This document shows, one piece after another, positions 24,059 to 33,465 of a stretch of 64,000 nucleotides of DNA. Made by a program: the position numbers and the translations under genes. The notes beneath the pieces are model-generated. The model did not search any database and was not told the origin of the DNA. It saw only the letters and a list, made by a program, of their open reading frames with translations. Each line of letters begins with the position of its first letter. Position 1 is the first letter of the stretch. The stretch covers positions 62,001 to 126,000 of the forward strand of contig NZ_JACVZV010000024.1 of assembly GCF_014654725.1 (NCBI RefSeq). Direction: 5' to 3'. This DNA comes from Vulcanococcus sp. Clear-D1. Its GTDB lineage: Bacteria > Cyanobacteriota > Cyanobacteriia > PCC-6307 > Cyanobiaceae.

Positions 24059-25915
24059 ATGCTGCAGGCCCCGATCCCTCCGGACGACACCGCACGCCTT
24101 CAGGAGCTGCGTAGTTACGGCGTGCTCGACAGCCCGGATGAGCCGTCGTTCGATGACATCGGCGCCTTGGTGCGCGACATCGCCAACACGCCGATCGGGA
24201 TCATCTCGCTGGTGGATGAGAACCGGCAATGGTTCAAAAGCTGCATCGGGCTCGATGCCAAAGAAACGCCGCGCAATATCTCCTTCTGCGGCCACACGAT
24301 CCTGCAGCGCACGCCGCTGATCATCGAAGACGCCCTCGAGGATCCGCGCTTCTGCGACAACCCCCTGGTGCTGCAGGAGCCCCACATCCGCTTCTACGCC
24401 GGGTTTCCACTGATCTCCAGCAATGGCCTGGCCCTCGGCAGCCTCTGCGCGGTGGATCAGCAACCCCGCCACCTGGAGGCCCACCAGATCCAGGCCTTGG
24501 AACGCCTGGCACGGCTCGCGGTTCGCCAAATGGAGCTCAAACGGCAGAGCCGGCTGCTGGAGCAGGCTGCCCAGGCAGCGCCAGAAGCCCAAGAGGGCCT
24601 AGCGCCCACCAGCACACCACGCCTCAACCAACTGCTCACCAGCAAAGAGCAGTTGCTCAGCATGGTGGAGCTGATGCTCAGCCAGAGCAGCCAGGCCTTC
24701 TTCGGGGTGATGCGGCTGGAGTTCAAAGAGTTGCGCCGCATTGCCAATGCCCTCGGCGAAGCCACCGCCATGGTGCTCCGCCAAGAGCTGCAGGAGCGCC
24801 TCGCCGCACTGCTCCCGGATAACGCCAGCTGCTGCGAACTCAACGATCAAGAGTGGCTGGTGCTCACCCCCTTCACCGCCACCGATGAGCAACTCGGCGC
24901 GCTAGCCGCGGCGATCACCCAACAACTCCAACAACCCGTAGGCGTTGCGCAGCAGTTGCTGAGCTCACAAGTGGCTGTGGGAGCTGCGCTCTTCCAAGGC
25001 AACTACAGCAGCGCCAACGACCTGCTCAGTGATGCCGCCATTGCCCTGCGCAATGCGGCACGGCGCCCTGGCAGCCACTACAGCTGCATTGATCTGGCGA
25101 GCCGCATCCAGGCCCAACAAGACCTCCAACTCGAATCCGAACTGCGCCGTGGACTCAGCACCGGCCAGCTCGAGCCCCACTTCCAACCCCTCTTCGACCT
25201 CCAAACCAAACGTTTGATGGGCGTGGAAGCCCTGGCCCGCTGGCGCAGTGTGAATGGCGATCTGTTGATGCCCAGCCTGTTTCTGGCAGCCGCTGAGCGC
25301 GCCGAACTGTTGGGGGAGCTGGATCTGCAGATGATCCGCCAATCGATCGCGGCCAGTCATGCGATGGCGCGGGTGCATCCGCAGCAAGCGATGGTCCTGA
25401 GCCTCAACCTCTCAGGCGCCTTACTGGAGAGCCCCACGCTCCTCGATGAGCTGTTTGCCTTGATTGATGCGGAGCCACTCCCGCCGAACTGGCAACTGCA
25501 ACTGGAGATGCTGGAGGTGAACCTGCAGCAACCGGAAGCCGACATTGCCCACACCCTCGATCAGCTCCACCAACGCGGCGTGCTGCTCGCCATCGACGAC
25601 TTCGGCACCGGCTACTCCTCCCTCAGCCGCCTGAATCGCTTCCCCTTCCACAGCCTGAAGGTCGACATGAGCTTCGTGAAGCTCCTCGATGCCCCCGATC
25701 AACCCAGCAACCGCATCCTGGAGGTGATCCAGGCCATGGCCGAAGCGCTCGAGCTGCACACCACCGCAGAAGGCGTGGAGACAGAAGCCCAGCGCCAGTG
25801 GCTGCAGCGCCAGGGTTTCCACTGGGGCCAGGGCTACCTGCTGGCCAAGCCCATGCCCCTGCAGGAGACCCTCAACCTGCTGCTCACGCACCAGGGCGCA
25901 GCAGTGCCGCTCTGA
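24059..25915 (+). CDS. GAF-GGDEF(degenerate)-EAL protein, probable c-di-GMP phosphodiesterase
   Basis: A 618-residue cytoplasmic protein. An N-terminal GAF domain (about 15-160) carries NRQWFKSCIGLDAKETPRNISFCGHT and HIRFYAGFPLIS, as in GAF sensors. The following GGDEF-derived domain (about 185-350) has NDQEW where the active site should be. The EAL domain (about 365-610) retains EALARW (390-395), DDFGTGYSS and EGVETEAQ and should be an active phosphodiesterase. It lies 55 bp after the PAS-EAL gene, probably in the same transcript. The 3' end overlaps the convergent DUF167 gene by 32 bp. Confidence 0.87.
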   Translation: MLQAPIPPDDTARLQELRSYGVLDSPDEPSFDDIGALVRDIANTPIGIISLVDENRQWFKSCIGLDAKETPRNISFCGHTILQRTPLIIEDALEDPRFCDNPLVLQEPHIRFYAGFPLISSNGLALGSLCAVDQQPRHLEAHQIQALERLARLAVRQMELKRQSRLLEQAAQAAPEAQEGLAPTSTPRLNQLLTSKEQLLSMVELMLSQSSQAFFGVMRLEFKELRRIANALGEATAMVLRQELQERLAALLPDNASCCELNDQEWLVLTPFTATDEQLGALAAAITQQLQQPVGVAQQLLSSQVAVGAALFQGNYSSANDLLSDAAIALRNAARRPGSHYSCIDLASRIQAQQDLQLESELRRGLSTGQLEPHFQPLFDLQTKRLMGVEALARWRSVNGDLLMPSLFLAAAERAELLGELDLQMIRQSIAASHAMARVHPQQAMVLSLNLSGALLESPTLLDELFALIDAEPLPPNWQLQLEMLEVNLQQPEADIAHTLDQLHQRGVLLAIDDFGTGYSSLSRLNRFPFHSLKVDMSFVKLLDAPDQPSNRILEVIQAMAEALELHTTAEGVETEAQRQWLQRQGFHWGQGYLLAKPMPLQETLNLLLTHQGAAVPL

Positions 25916-26171
25916 CCTGATCTGCGCTCCAGCCCGCCACCCGAATCCATTTGCTGCGGCCAGTGGCGCCGCGCACCAGCTCCACCGCCGCGGCAGACAC
26001 CTTCAGCTGGCGGGCGATCAGCTTGAGCAGCGCCTCATTCGCCGCCCCATCCACTGGCGGCGCCTTCAGGGCAATGGCGATGGCCTCGCCGCGCAGACCC
26101 AGCACCCGCTCGCGGCTGGCCCGGGGCTGCACCCGGATTGCCACCAATTGCTCCGGGGCTGCAGGCTCCAT
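25884..26171 (-). CDS. DUF167 (YggU-like) protein
   Basis: A 95-residue protein of the DUF167/YggU family. Diagnostic segments are [34 protein letters not shown] and [13 protein letters not shown]. The family has a compact alpha/beta fold and no settled function. The ATG at 26171 is chosen over a GTG at 26192. It is convergent with the GAF-EAL gene and divergent from pyrC (about 40 bp). Confidence 0.85.
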   Translation of the reverse strand: MEPAAPEQLVAIRVQPRASRERVLGLRGEAIAIALKAPPVDGAANEALLKLIARQLKVSAAAVELVRGATGRSKWIRVAGWSADQVRAALLRPGA

Positions 26172-26212
26172 CAACAACGAAACTAAGAGCACAGCAGCAG
26201 GGCTTCACTGCG

Positions 26213-27322
26213 ATGGCCGGCACTTCGCCCCGACAGACCCTCACCTTCCGCAAGCCCGACGACTGGCACGTGCACCTGCGCGATGGGGCGTTGCTGCAGG
26301 CCGTGGTGGGCCACACCGCCGCCCAATTTGCCCGGGCGATCGTGATGCCCAACCTCAAACCGCCGATCACCACCACAGAGCAGGCCAGCGCTTACCGCGA
26401 TCGAATCCTGACGGCCCTTGAGCGCAGCGCAGGCCCCGAGGCGGCGGCGGGGTTCACACCCTTGATGACGGCCTACCTCACGGAAACGATCGCGCCGGCG
26501 GAGCTGGAAACAGGCTTTGCGGCTGGGGTGTTCACCGCGGCGAAGCTCTACCCGGCTGGAGCCACCACCAACTCCGATGCCGGCGTGCGCGATCTCGCCC
26601 ACATCACCCCGGTGCTCACCTGCATGGAGCGCATCGGCATGCCGCTGCTGATCCACGGGGAGGTGACCGATCCAGCGGTGGACATCTTTGATCGCGAAGC
26701 CGTGTTCATCGAGCGCCACCTCAAGCCCCTGCTGGAGCGGCACCCGGCTCTGAAGGTGGTGCTCGAACACATCACCACCGCTGACGCCGTGCAGTTTGTG
26801 GAAGCGGGCCCCAGCAATCTGGCGGCCACCATCACCCCCCACCACCTGCACATCAACCGCAATGCCCTGTTCCAGGGCGGATTGCGGCCGGATCTGTATT
26901 GCCTGCCGGTGGCCAAGCGCGAGCAGCACCGCCTGGCGCTGCGAGCGGCGGCCACCTCCGGCAACCCGAAGTTTTTCCTGGGCACCGATTCAGCCCCGCA
27001 CCTGCGCCATGCCAAGGAGAGCAGCTGCGGCTGCGCCGGCATCTACAACGCGCCCTATGCCCTGGAGAGCTACGCCCAGGTGTTCAGCGACGAGAACGCC
27101 CTCGAGCAACTCGAGGCCTTCGCGAGCCTGAACGGACCCCGCTTCTACGGCCTACCGCTGAATGCCGGCAGCGTCACCCTGGAGCGGCGCGCCCCCGATC
27201 CGGATGAGCCTGGCCTGCCCGCGATTCTGGAACTGCCCAATGGCACCACGGAGCCCAGCCGGCTCGTGCCGTTCCATGCCGGAGAACAGCTGGACTGGCA
27301 CATCGAAGACAACAACGCTTAG
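26213..27322 (+). CDS. pyrC: Dihydroorotase
   Basis: A 369-residue class-II dihydroorotase, which catalyses the third step of pyrimidine synthesis (carbamoyl aspartate to dihydroorotate). The N terminus has the zinc-binding HVHLR motif (His19, His21), followed by MPNLKPP, the [13 protein letters not shown] segment with the carbamylated-lysine motif, [35 protein letters not shown] and LGTDSAPH. The ATG at 26213 matches the family's usual start. Length is typical (E. coli PyrC about 348 residues). Confidence 0.95.
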   Translation: MAGTSPRQTLTFRKPDDWHVHLRDGALLQAVVGHTAAQFARAIVMPNLKPPITTTEQASAYRDRILTALERSAGPEAAAGFTPLMTAYLTETIAPAELETGFAAGVFTAAKLYPAGATTNSDAGVRDLAHITPVLTCMERIGMPLLIHGEVTDPAVDIFDREAVFIERHLKPLLERHPALKVVLEHITTADAVQFVEAGPSNLAATITPHHLHINRNALFQGGLRPDLYCLPVAKREQHRLALRAAATSGNPKFFLGTDSAPHLRHAKESSCGCAGIYNAPYALESYAQVFSDENALEQLEAFASLNGPRFYGLPLNAGSVTLERRAPDPDEPGLPAILELPNGTTEPSRLVPFHAGEQLDWHIEDNNA

Positions 27323-27414
27323 GCGCTTTACGTTCTCTTAATCATTTGGTGCCGAAAAGCACTTGATGCACCCTGCCGCACATCGTTAACTGGCGAGCAA
27401 GCTCAACGCTCGGG

Positions 27415-27741
27415 ATGGCCCTGTTTTCCTGGATCACCAGCGTGGACAGCGACGCTCTCCTCGATGCTCTGGCTGAACCGCTGCAGCAGCTGGGATTGGT
27501 GATCGATCCGCACGTGAGCAGCGCCAGCCAGGTTTTGGCGGCGGATCGTCCCAACTGCGGACTCCCCATGTCCCAGCGGGTCACAGTGCTGGCCTCCTGG
27601 AATTGCAGCCGCTCCCGAGAAGCCCAACTCGAGGTGCGCAGCTCTGAGCCGCAACTGCGTGCCGGCACCCGCTGCCAGCAGATCGCTGAACAACTGCAAC
27701 GGGCCAAGCCGGGTCAGGCGCAAATCGGAAGAGATTCCTAA
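27415..27741 (+). CDS. Conserved hypothetical protein
   Basis: A 108-residue soluble protein with a helical N terminus (DSDALLDALAEPLQQLGLVID) and a beta-rich second half (RVTVLASWNCSRSREAQLEVRSSEPQL) ending in a helix (CQQIAEQLQRA). The fold might be ferredoxin-like, but I do not recognise a family. It lies 92 bp after pyrC and 78 bp before the next small gene on the same strand. Confidence 0.6.
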   Translation: MALFSWITSVDSDALLDALAEPLQQLGLVIDPHVSSASQVLAADRPNCGLPMSQRVTVLASWNCSRSREAQLEVRSSEPQLRAGTRCQQIAEQLQRAKPGQAQIGRDS

Positions 27742-27819
27742 ATCGGTAGCCGCTGTTACCTAAACGGGCTGCATCGCTCCATAGGGTCCGGCCCAACGGA
27801 TTTCAGGAGGCCGAGCTCC

Positions 27820-27993
27820 ATGCAAACCCAGGTTCTGATGCAGGCCACCGATGGCAGCTGGAACACCAGCAAGACCTACCCCAATCCCCTCCTCGCCTAC
27901 ATCGCCGCCCGCAAACTGAGCCGGCAGCAACAGCGCACCTGCCGCACAGTGTGCTCCAGCGGTCAGGTGCTCGATGAGATTCATCCCCACTGA
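27820..27993 (+). CDS. Small conserved-looking protein with strong RBS
   Basis: A 57-residue reading frame, too short for most gene lists, that starts at the ATG nine bases after a strong CAGGAGG Shine-Dalgarno sequence (27804-27810) and ends at TGA 27991-27993. The product is soluble, with ATDGSWNTSKTYPNPLLAYIAARKLSRQQQ and two cysteines close together (CRTVCSS). The strong ribosome-binding site and protein-like composition support translation. It sits 144 bp before the phycobilisome linker gene, but the role is unknown. Confidence 0.6.
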   Translation: MQTQVLMQATDGSWNTSKTYPNPLLAYIAARKLSRQQQRTCRTVCSSGQVLDEIHPH

Positions 27994-28137
27994 TGCACCC
28001 TCACAGGCCTGAATCAACGCGGCAGGGTGGTCTCTGCAGCCGCGATCAGGCGGCGTAAAGAGCTCGCAACGTTTGGCAGACAACGGCGAACAACGCCCCT
28101 ACGGTCCGGCTGGTTCAACCCTGCCAGCCCGAACGTT

Positions 28138-29175
28138 ATGTCTCTCGTTCAAGCACCTGCCCTGGGCATTGAGCGTTTTGCCGCCGGACAACGCAAAGAG
28201 CACCGGCCTCATGCCTCCAACAATGATCTGAACGCGATCATCCGCGCGGTGTATCAGCAGGTGCTGGGCGGCCAATATCTGATGAGCAATGAGCGCCTGA
28301 CCGGCGCTGAATCGCTGTTCCGCAATGGCTACCTGAATGTGCGCGAGCTGGTGCGCACCGTGGCCAAGAGCGCGCTGTATCGCTCGCGCTTCTTCGAGAA
28401 CTGCAACCCCTATCGCTTCATTGAGCTCAACCACAAACACCTGCTGGGCCGCGCTCCTCAGAACAAGGAGGAGATGCTCCACCACTTCACGATCCTGCAG
28501 GAGCAGGGCTACGACGCCGAGATCGATTCCTATCTCGACAGCGCTGAGTACAACCGCAACTTCGGCAACGACACGGTTCCTCACCTCCACGGCTGGACCT
28601 ACACCGCTGGCCATGAAGGTCGCCAATTCAGCTGGCTGATGCAGCTGGCCCGGGGTGCTGCCGCCTCAGCGAAAGGTGATGGCAGTGGCACCCAGTTCAA
28701 GCTCGGCCGTGCCCTCCACCAGAACCGGCCGGTGCCCGTGGCTGTGTCGGCCGCCAGCCGCTACGCCCACATCAGCACCGATGGCCCGTTCCGCGCCGCC
28801 ACTTCGGACAGCAGCGAGCTGCCGGTGGCCGAGCTGAGCAACGCCCGCCGCATCGATGGCACCCCGGCCTACGGCTTCCGCAGCCAGGAACTGCTGGTGT
28901 CGAGCCCGAGCGCCGGTGCCGCCGGCGAAGGCAGCCGCGTGGTCACGATCACCGCCACGGGCATCGCCAACAATCGCTTCCTCCGCCATGGCGCTTACAC
29001 CACCCGCGTGCCCTTCAGCCGCATGAATGAGGCGTTGCAGCGCGTGATCCGCCAGGGCGGCCGCGTGGTGAGCGTGGTGGTGAGCGGCGAAGGCGAACTC
29101 GCGCCGCTGCCGCTGGCCGCCGCCCAAGCGGAGGCAGCCCCTGCCAAGGGCAAAGGCCGCGCCAAGAAGGGCTGA
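28138..29175 (+). CDS. Phycobilisome rod linker polypeptide (CpcC-like)
   Basis: A 345-residue linker. It has an N-terminal PBS-linker domain (about 20-150: NDLNAIIRAVYQQVLGGQYLMSNERL, ESLFRNGYLNVRELVRTVAKS, YRSRFFENCNPYRFIELNHKHLLGRAP) and a C-terminal CpcD-like domain (about 265-320: RVVTITATGIANNRFLRHGAYTTRVPFSRMNEALQRVI). That two-domain layout is the rod linker type that joins phycocyanin or phycoerythrin hexamers. A lysine-rich C-terminal tail (AKGKGRAKKG) is present. No other phycobilisome gene is near, so this is an orphan linker. The ATG at 28138 matches typical linker N termini. Confidence 0.88.
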   Translation: MSLVQAPALGIERFAAGQRKEHRPHASNNDLNAIIRAVYQQVLGGQYLMSNERLTGAESLFRNGYLNVRELVRTVAKSALYRSRFFENCNPYRFIELNHKHLLGRAPQNKEEMLHHFTILQEQGYDAEIDSYLDSAEYNRNFGNDTVPHLHGWTYTAGHEGRQFSWLMQLARGAAASAKGDGSGTQFKLGRALHQNRPVPVAVSAASRYAHISTDGPFRAATSDSSELPVAELSNARRIDGTPAYGFRSQELLVSSPSAGAAGEGSRVVTITATGIANNRFLRHGAYTTRVPFSRMNEALQRVIRQGGRVVSVVVSGEGELAPLPLAAAQAEAAPAKGKGRAKKG

Positions 29176-29244
29176 TCATCCCTCCCTGGTGGTTGCCAAA
29201 TCCGGCCGCAGGGCAGATCCTGTCGCCGGATTGAGGCCCCAGTG

Positions 29245-30570
29245 ATGCGCCAGCAACGCCGCCTTCCCAGGCGGGCGCATGGGCTGCTGGGCCTGATCAC
29301 AGCTCTGGCTCTGGCCAGCCCGGCTCGCTGCGCTGAAGCCGAGCCGCTTGCGGAGCAGCCGCCTGAGCCGATCTCCCTAAGCGCTCCCTGGCCCAGCGTG
29401 CAGGAGCTGCTTCAGCTGCCCGACTGGATGCAGCTGGCGCTGAGCGTGACGGCCGAGCCGCTGTTCAATCCCCTGGGTGGGGAGCGCTCTGCGGGCAGTT
29501 GGATTCAACAGGGAACGCTCAACCTCGACATCAGTTCAGGCCTCAACAAAGCCAGCGCCAACTGGCATGAACTGGACCACTGGCAGCTGAGCGTCACCGT
29601 GAATCACGACGCCGGAGACGCCTACTACAACACCGCCATTGGGGCGCTGTTTCCGCTGCAGCAGGTGGCCTACCCGGCTGGCTTCTACCTCTCGGAAATC
29701 GCGATCCAAAGGCAGCACGGCGATGGCTGGCTGAACGTGAAAGCCGGCATCCTGCCGATCAATCCGGATTTCGTGGAAGTGCCGGTGCTCGGCAACTACG
29801 TGCACTCAGCATTCAACAACACGCTCAACATCACCGTGGCGGGCCTGCCGATCAATCCCTACACCGCCTTCGGCGGTGTAGTGACGGCCCATGCCAGCCC
29901 CGAGCTGAGCCTGCGCTATGGCCTGTTCGATCTCAGCAGCACCGACACCCTCTCCCGCTGGCTCGGCCTCTCCGATGGCGGTATCGGGCCCAACAGCGGT
30001 GTCGCGCAGTTTCTGCAGGTCGATCTCATGCCCAGCGCGATGAACGCCCAGCCCGTGCCGGCCTGCCGCACGGAGCGGGGAATCGTGCGCTGGAGCCAGC
30101 GGCGCGGCGTTTGCCCGGCCCCGGTGAGCGTGGAGAACCAGCTGCCGGACGGCCTGCTCAGCCTCGGTGGATTTCTCACCAGCGAGAACGGCAACGGCGT
30201 TTACGGCAGCCTCACGCTGCCCAGCGGGCTACCGCTGGGGCTCGCAGACCGCCTCTGGCTCGGCGCCTCCTATGCGCCGGATGCCTCTCAGGTGATCGCC
30301 CCCACCTTTGTAGGGGGCGGCCTGGTGGTGCAGGGTCCCCTACCTGGTCGCCCTCTGGATGTGGCCCTGCTGGGCCTTGGCCGAGGCGGGCTGAGCAACC
30401 AACTGAGCAGCAGCGCCTACGAAGGCATGCTCGAGCTGGGCTACCGCATTCAGATCAACCAAAGCCTCAATCTGCAGCCCACGCTGCAGTGGATCTTCAA
30501 CCCCAGCGGCACACTGCAACCCGTGCCGGGGATCCTGGCGGCCGGGGTGCAGATTCAGCTGAACTTCTAA
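29245..30570 (+). CDS. OprB-type carbohydrate-selective porin
   Basis: A 441-residue outer-membrane protein with a signal peptide (GLLGLITALALASPARC), followed by a beta-barrel of the OprB family: SGLNKASANWHELDHWQLSVTVNH, NVKAGILPINPDFVEVP, and the C-terminal GYRIQINQSLNLQPTLQWIFNPSG with a final aromatic residue (QLNF), typical of barrel proteins. It has no SLH domain, unlike many cyanobacterial porins. A two-cysteine loop (PACRTERG to GVCP) may be extracellular. It is convergent with the DUF2252 gene (four-base overlap). Confidence 0.8.
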   Translation: MRQQRRLPRRAHGLLGLITALALASPARCAEAEPLAEQPPEPISLSAPWPSVQELLQLPDWMQLALSVTAEPLFNPLGGERSAGSWIQQGTLNLDISSGLNKASANWHELDHWQLSVTVNHDAGDAYYNTAIGALFPLQQVAYPAGFYLSEIAIQRQHGDGWLNVKAGILPINPDFVEVPVLGNYVHSAFNNTLNITVAGLPINPYTAFGGVVTAHASPELSLRYGLFDLSSTDTLSRWLGLSDGGIGPNSGVAQFLQVDLMPSAMNAQPVPACRTERGIVRWSQRRGVCPAPVSVENQLPDGLLSLGGFLTSENGNGVYGSLTLPSGLPLGLADRLWLGASYAPDASQVIAPTFVGGGLVVQGPLPGRPLDVALLGLGRGGLSNQLSSSAYEGMLELGYRIQINQSLNLQPTLQWIFNPSGTLQPVPGILAAGVQIQLNF

Positions 30571-31901
30571 CTGTTGAGCCGCCCGGAGGCCATGGCCTGC
30601 AGCAGGCGACCGTGATCGTGTTCCACCTGATCGGCGTAGGCGATGGCATCCACACTGAGGGCGCGATCGGTCGCCTTTTGCCCCTCCAGCGCCGCGGCCA
30701 GGGTGAAGCGATCGCCGGAGCGGGCATGGGCCCGCGCCAGCACCGAAGCGCAAAGACGGCCATAGGCCTTCAGGGCATCGGGTTTCATCGCCTCCACCGC
30801 CAGCGAAGCTTTCCAATCCCGCAGCTGGCGCCAGTACATGTTGTGGTGGCCAGGAGTGGTGGTCCAGCCCAGGAAGGGATCACTCACGCACTGGAGCAGG
30901 CGCTGACCCTGCACCACCCGTTGGCCCTGGTGAACGTCGGCACTGGCCTGCCGTTGTCCAAGGGGCTCTGCCAGGGCCGAGGCCAGCGCCTGCTTGCTCT
31001 GCAGCAACAGCAGGTCATCGGGATGGGGGCCCTGCAACAGGGCGATGCTGCAACGGGTGCCCACCGATCCCACGCCCACCGCCTTGTAGGCGGTGTCGAG
31101 AATGCGGAAGCCGCTGATCAGGTGACGCCGGTGCGCCTGAATCGTGCTCAGATACCCCTCCAGCAACACAGCCAGGGCGTGGTCGTGATCAGGCTGGGCG
31201 AAGAAGCTTGGATCCATCTGCCGGTGGCGCCAGAGCAGGGGCGGCTCGTGGCGCAGCTGCCAGCCGCCATCGGCCCGGCATTCGCCGTAGCGCGCCACCG
31301 CCTGGCTGCCGCTGCGGCGACGCGCCGAGGCGGCCGCCGCGCGCAGGTGCTGGCGAAAGGGGCCGCTGCGCTGCTCCTCCACAAACTGCTCCACGTGCAG
31401 CAGGGTGCTCCACAGCTCAAGCGTGGGCATGGCCGCATACCCCGCAATCGCCTTGCGATAGCTCGAAGCCACCTTGCGAACCAGCCAGCCCTGCTCATCG
31501 CGATCCAGCCCCAACGGCCGGGCCACTAACACCAGGCTCACCAGCAGGCGCTTGAGATCCCATTCCCACGGGCCCGGGAACGTCTCATCGAAGTCGTTGA
31601 TGTCGAACACCAACGTGCGCTCCGGTGAGGCGTAGAACCCGAAATTGAGCAGATGGGCATCGCCGCAGAGCTGCACGGTCAGCCCACTGTTGGGCATCGA
31701 GCCCAAGTCACGGGCCATCACGGCTGCCGTGCCGCGGAACCAGGCGAACGGGCTCTTGGCCATGCGCCGGTGTCGCTCGGCAATCAACCAGGGCAGACGG
31801 TTGGCATTTTGCTGCTCGAGCAGATCGATCGGATCCGGCCGCTCGGCACAGGCCTGCCAGGTTTCAAGACAGGCCTCCACGCTTGCCATCTGCTGCGCCA
31901 C
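30567..31901 (-). CDS. DUF2252 family protein
   Basis: A 444-residue soluble protein of the DUF2252 family. Characteristic parts are PFAWFRGTAAVMARDL near residue 50, VQLCGDAHLLNFGFYASPERTLVFDINDFDETFPGPWEWDLKRLLVSLVLVAR (about 78-130), DTAYKAVGVGSVGTRCSIALLQG and GHHNMYWRQLRDWK near the C terminus. The CGDAHLLNFG and DINDFDE segments resemble the catalytic loops of kinase-fold enzymes, so a phosphotransferase-like role is possible. It is divergent from the ATP-grasp gene at 31966. Confidence 0.85.
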   Translation of the reverse strand: MAQQMASVEACLETWQACAERPDPIDLLEQQNANRLPWLIAERHRRMAKSPFAWFRGTAAVMARDLGSMPNSGLTVQLCGDAHLLNFGFYASPERTLVFDINDFDETFPGPWEWDLKRLLVSLVLVARPLGLDRDEQGWLVRKVASSYRKAIAGYAAMPTLELWSTLLHVEQFVEEQRSGPFRQHLRAAAASARRRSGSQAVARYGECRADGGWQLRHEPPLLWRHRQMDPSFFAQPDHDHALAVLLEGYLSTIQAHRRHLISGFRILDTAYKAVGVGSVGTRCSIALLQGPHPDDLLLLQSKQALASALAEPLGQRQASADVHQGQRVVQGQRLLQCVSDPFLGWTTTPGHHNMYWRQLRDWKASLAVEAMKPDALKAYGRLCASVLARAHARSGDRFTLAAALEGQKATDRALSVDAIAYADQVEHDHGRLLQAMASGRLNS

Positions 31902-31965
31902 ACGGCTCCCTGTTCACCGAATAGCAGGCAGATTGAGGCGGTGGTGAATCCGCACTGACTTCTTC

Positions 31966-33465
31966 ATGGCCCTGTCATTCCAGGAGCTTCAGGCGCAGCT
32001 CCAACCCGACTGGGGCTGTGAGCACAACGGCGACGGCAGCCAGTTCGATGTGCTGGTGGTGCCATCGCTCTCGATGGAGCAGGCCCTGATGGCCCTGGTG
32101 ACCGGAGCGCATCACTACGAGGAACGGCAACTGTTCTCGCTGATGCGCCTGCGCGATCCCGGTGTGCGCGCCATCTACGTGACCAGCAAGCTGCTGCCGG
32201 AATTGGTGGTGGATGCGGTGCTCGAGCTGATGCCGGGCGTGCCCACCTCCCACGCCCGCCGGCGCCTGCACCTGTTCGACACCGACGACGCCTCCAACCG
32301 CCCCCTCACCGCCAAACTGCTGGAGCGCCCCGCCCTGCTCGGCCGCATCCGCGATTTGTTGCGTCCCGGCCGCAGCTTCATCAGCTGTTTTGTGGTCACT
32401 GAACTGGAGAAACGGCTCTCCGAGGTGTTGCAGGTGCCGCTGCTCGGCACCGATCCCGCCCTGGGCTACTGGGGCAGCAAAGCCGGCAGCCGCGCCCTGT
32501 TTTCGCGCTGCGGCGTGCCCCATCCCCCCGGCAGCGACCTCGCCTTCAACCTCTCCGACCTGGCGGAAGCCACCGCCGAGCTGTGGGAAGCACATCCCGA
32601 GCTGCGCCGCTGTGTGGTGAAGCTGAATGAGGGCATCAGCGGCGAAGGCAATGCCTGCCTGGAGCTGGCGCCGTTGCAGTTGGCGGAGCTGAACAGTCGC
32701 GAGCGTCGCCTGCGGATCCTGGCGGCCTTGGATCAGTTGCCAATGCCAGCGGCGCTCTGGCAGGAGCTGCTGACCCACCAAGGGGCGCTGGTGGAGGCCT
32801 GGTTGGAGGGCGGCGACTCGCTGAGTTCCCCCAGCGTGCAGGGCACCATCCACCCCGGTGGCCGGGTGGAGCTGCTCTCCACCCATGAGCAGATCCTGGG
32901 GGGTACTGGCGGGCAGACCTATCTCGGCTGCCGCTTCCCTGCCGAGGAGCCTTACCGGCTGGAGCTCATGCGCCACGGCCAGGCCGTAGGGGAGGCGCTC
33001 GCCGCGGAAGGGGCGTTGGAGCGCTACGCCGTGGATTTCATCGCCCGCCGCATCAACGGCAACTGGGACCTGCAGGCGATCGAGGTGAACCTGCGCCAGG
33101 GGGGCACCACCCACCCCACCATGGCCCTGCGGGCGATCACCACCGGGCGGCTGGATCCAGCCACGGGCCTGTTCATGGCACCCACCGGCCAGGCGGTGTA
33201 CTACACCGCCACCGACAACCTCACCGCTCCGCAACTGCGGGGGTTATTGCCCGCTGATCTGATCGACATCGTGGCTGAGGCCGATCTGCACTACGACCCG
33301 GCTCGGCTGCGGGGCAGCGTGTTTCATCTATTGGGCTGCCTGTCGGAATACGGCAAGCTCGGGATGACTTGCATCGGCAGAAGCGCCGAGGAAGCCGAAG
33401 CGGTGTATCGCGCCACCGCCGATGGCCTGATCGCCCGGGCCAGCCAGCTGCAGGCTCAGCTCTGA
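31966..33465 (+). CDS. PGM1-related ATP-grasp peptide ligase-like protein
   Basis: A 499-residue protein of the PGM1-related peptide-ligase family. An N-terminal domain (1 to about 170) is followed by an ATP-grasp region with CVVKLNEGISGEGNACLEL, LVEAWLEGG, and the metal-binding EVNLRQGGTTHP motif near residue 375. Such ligases join amino acids or peptides using ATP; the actinobacterial PGM1 is a peptidyl-guanidine ligase of a pheganomycin pathway. No biosynthetic cluster is adjacent, so the substrate is unknown. Confidence 0.75.
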   Translation: MALSFQELQAQLQPDWGCEHNGDGSQFDVLVVPSLSMEQALMALVTGAHHYEERQLFSLMRLRDPGVRAIYVTSKLLPELVVDAVLELMPGVPTSHARRRLHLFDTDDASNRPLTAKLLERPALLGRIRDLLRPGRSFISCFVVTELEKRLSEVLQVPLLGTDPALGYWGSKAGSRALFSRCGVPHPPGSDLAFNLSDLAEATAELWEAHPELRRCVVKLNEGISGEGNACLELAPLQLAELNSRERRLRILAALDQLPMPAALWQELLTHQGALVEAWLEGGDSLSSPSVQGTIHPGGRVELLSTHEQILGGTGGQTYLGCRFPAEEPYRLELMRHGQAVGEALAAEGALERYAVDFIARRINGNWDLQAIEVNLRQGGTTHPTMALRAITTGRLDPATGLFMAPTGQAVYYTATDNLTAPQLRGLLPADLIDIVAEADLHYDPARLRGSVFHLLGCLSEYGKLGMTCIGRSAEEAEAVYRATADGLIARASQLQAQL

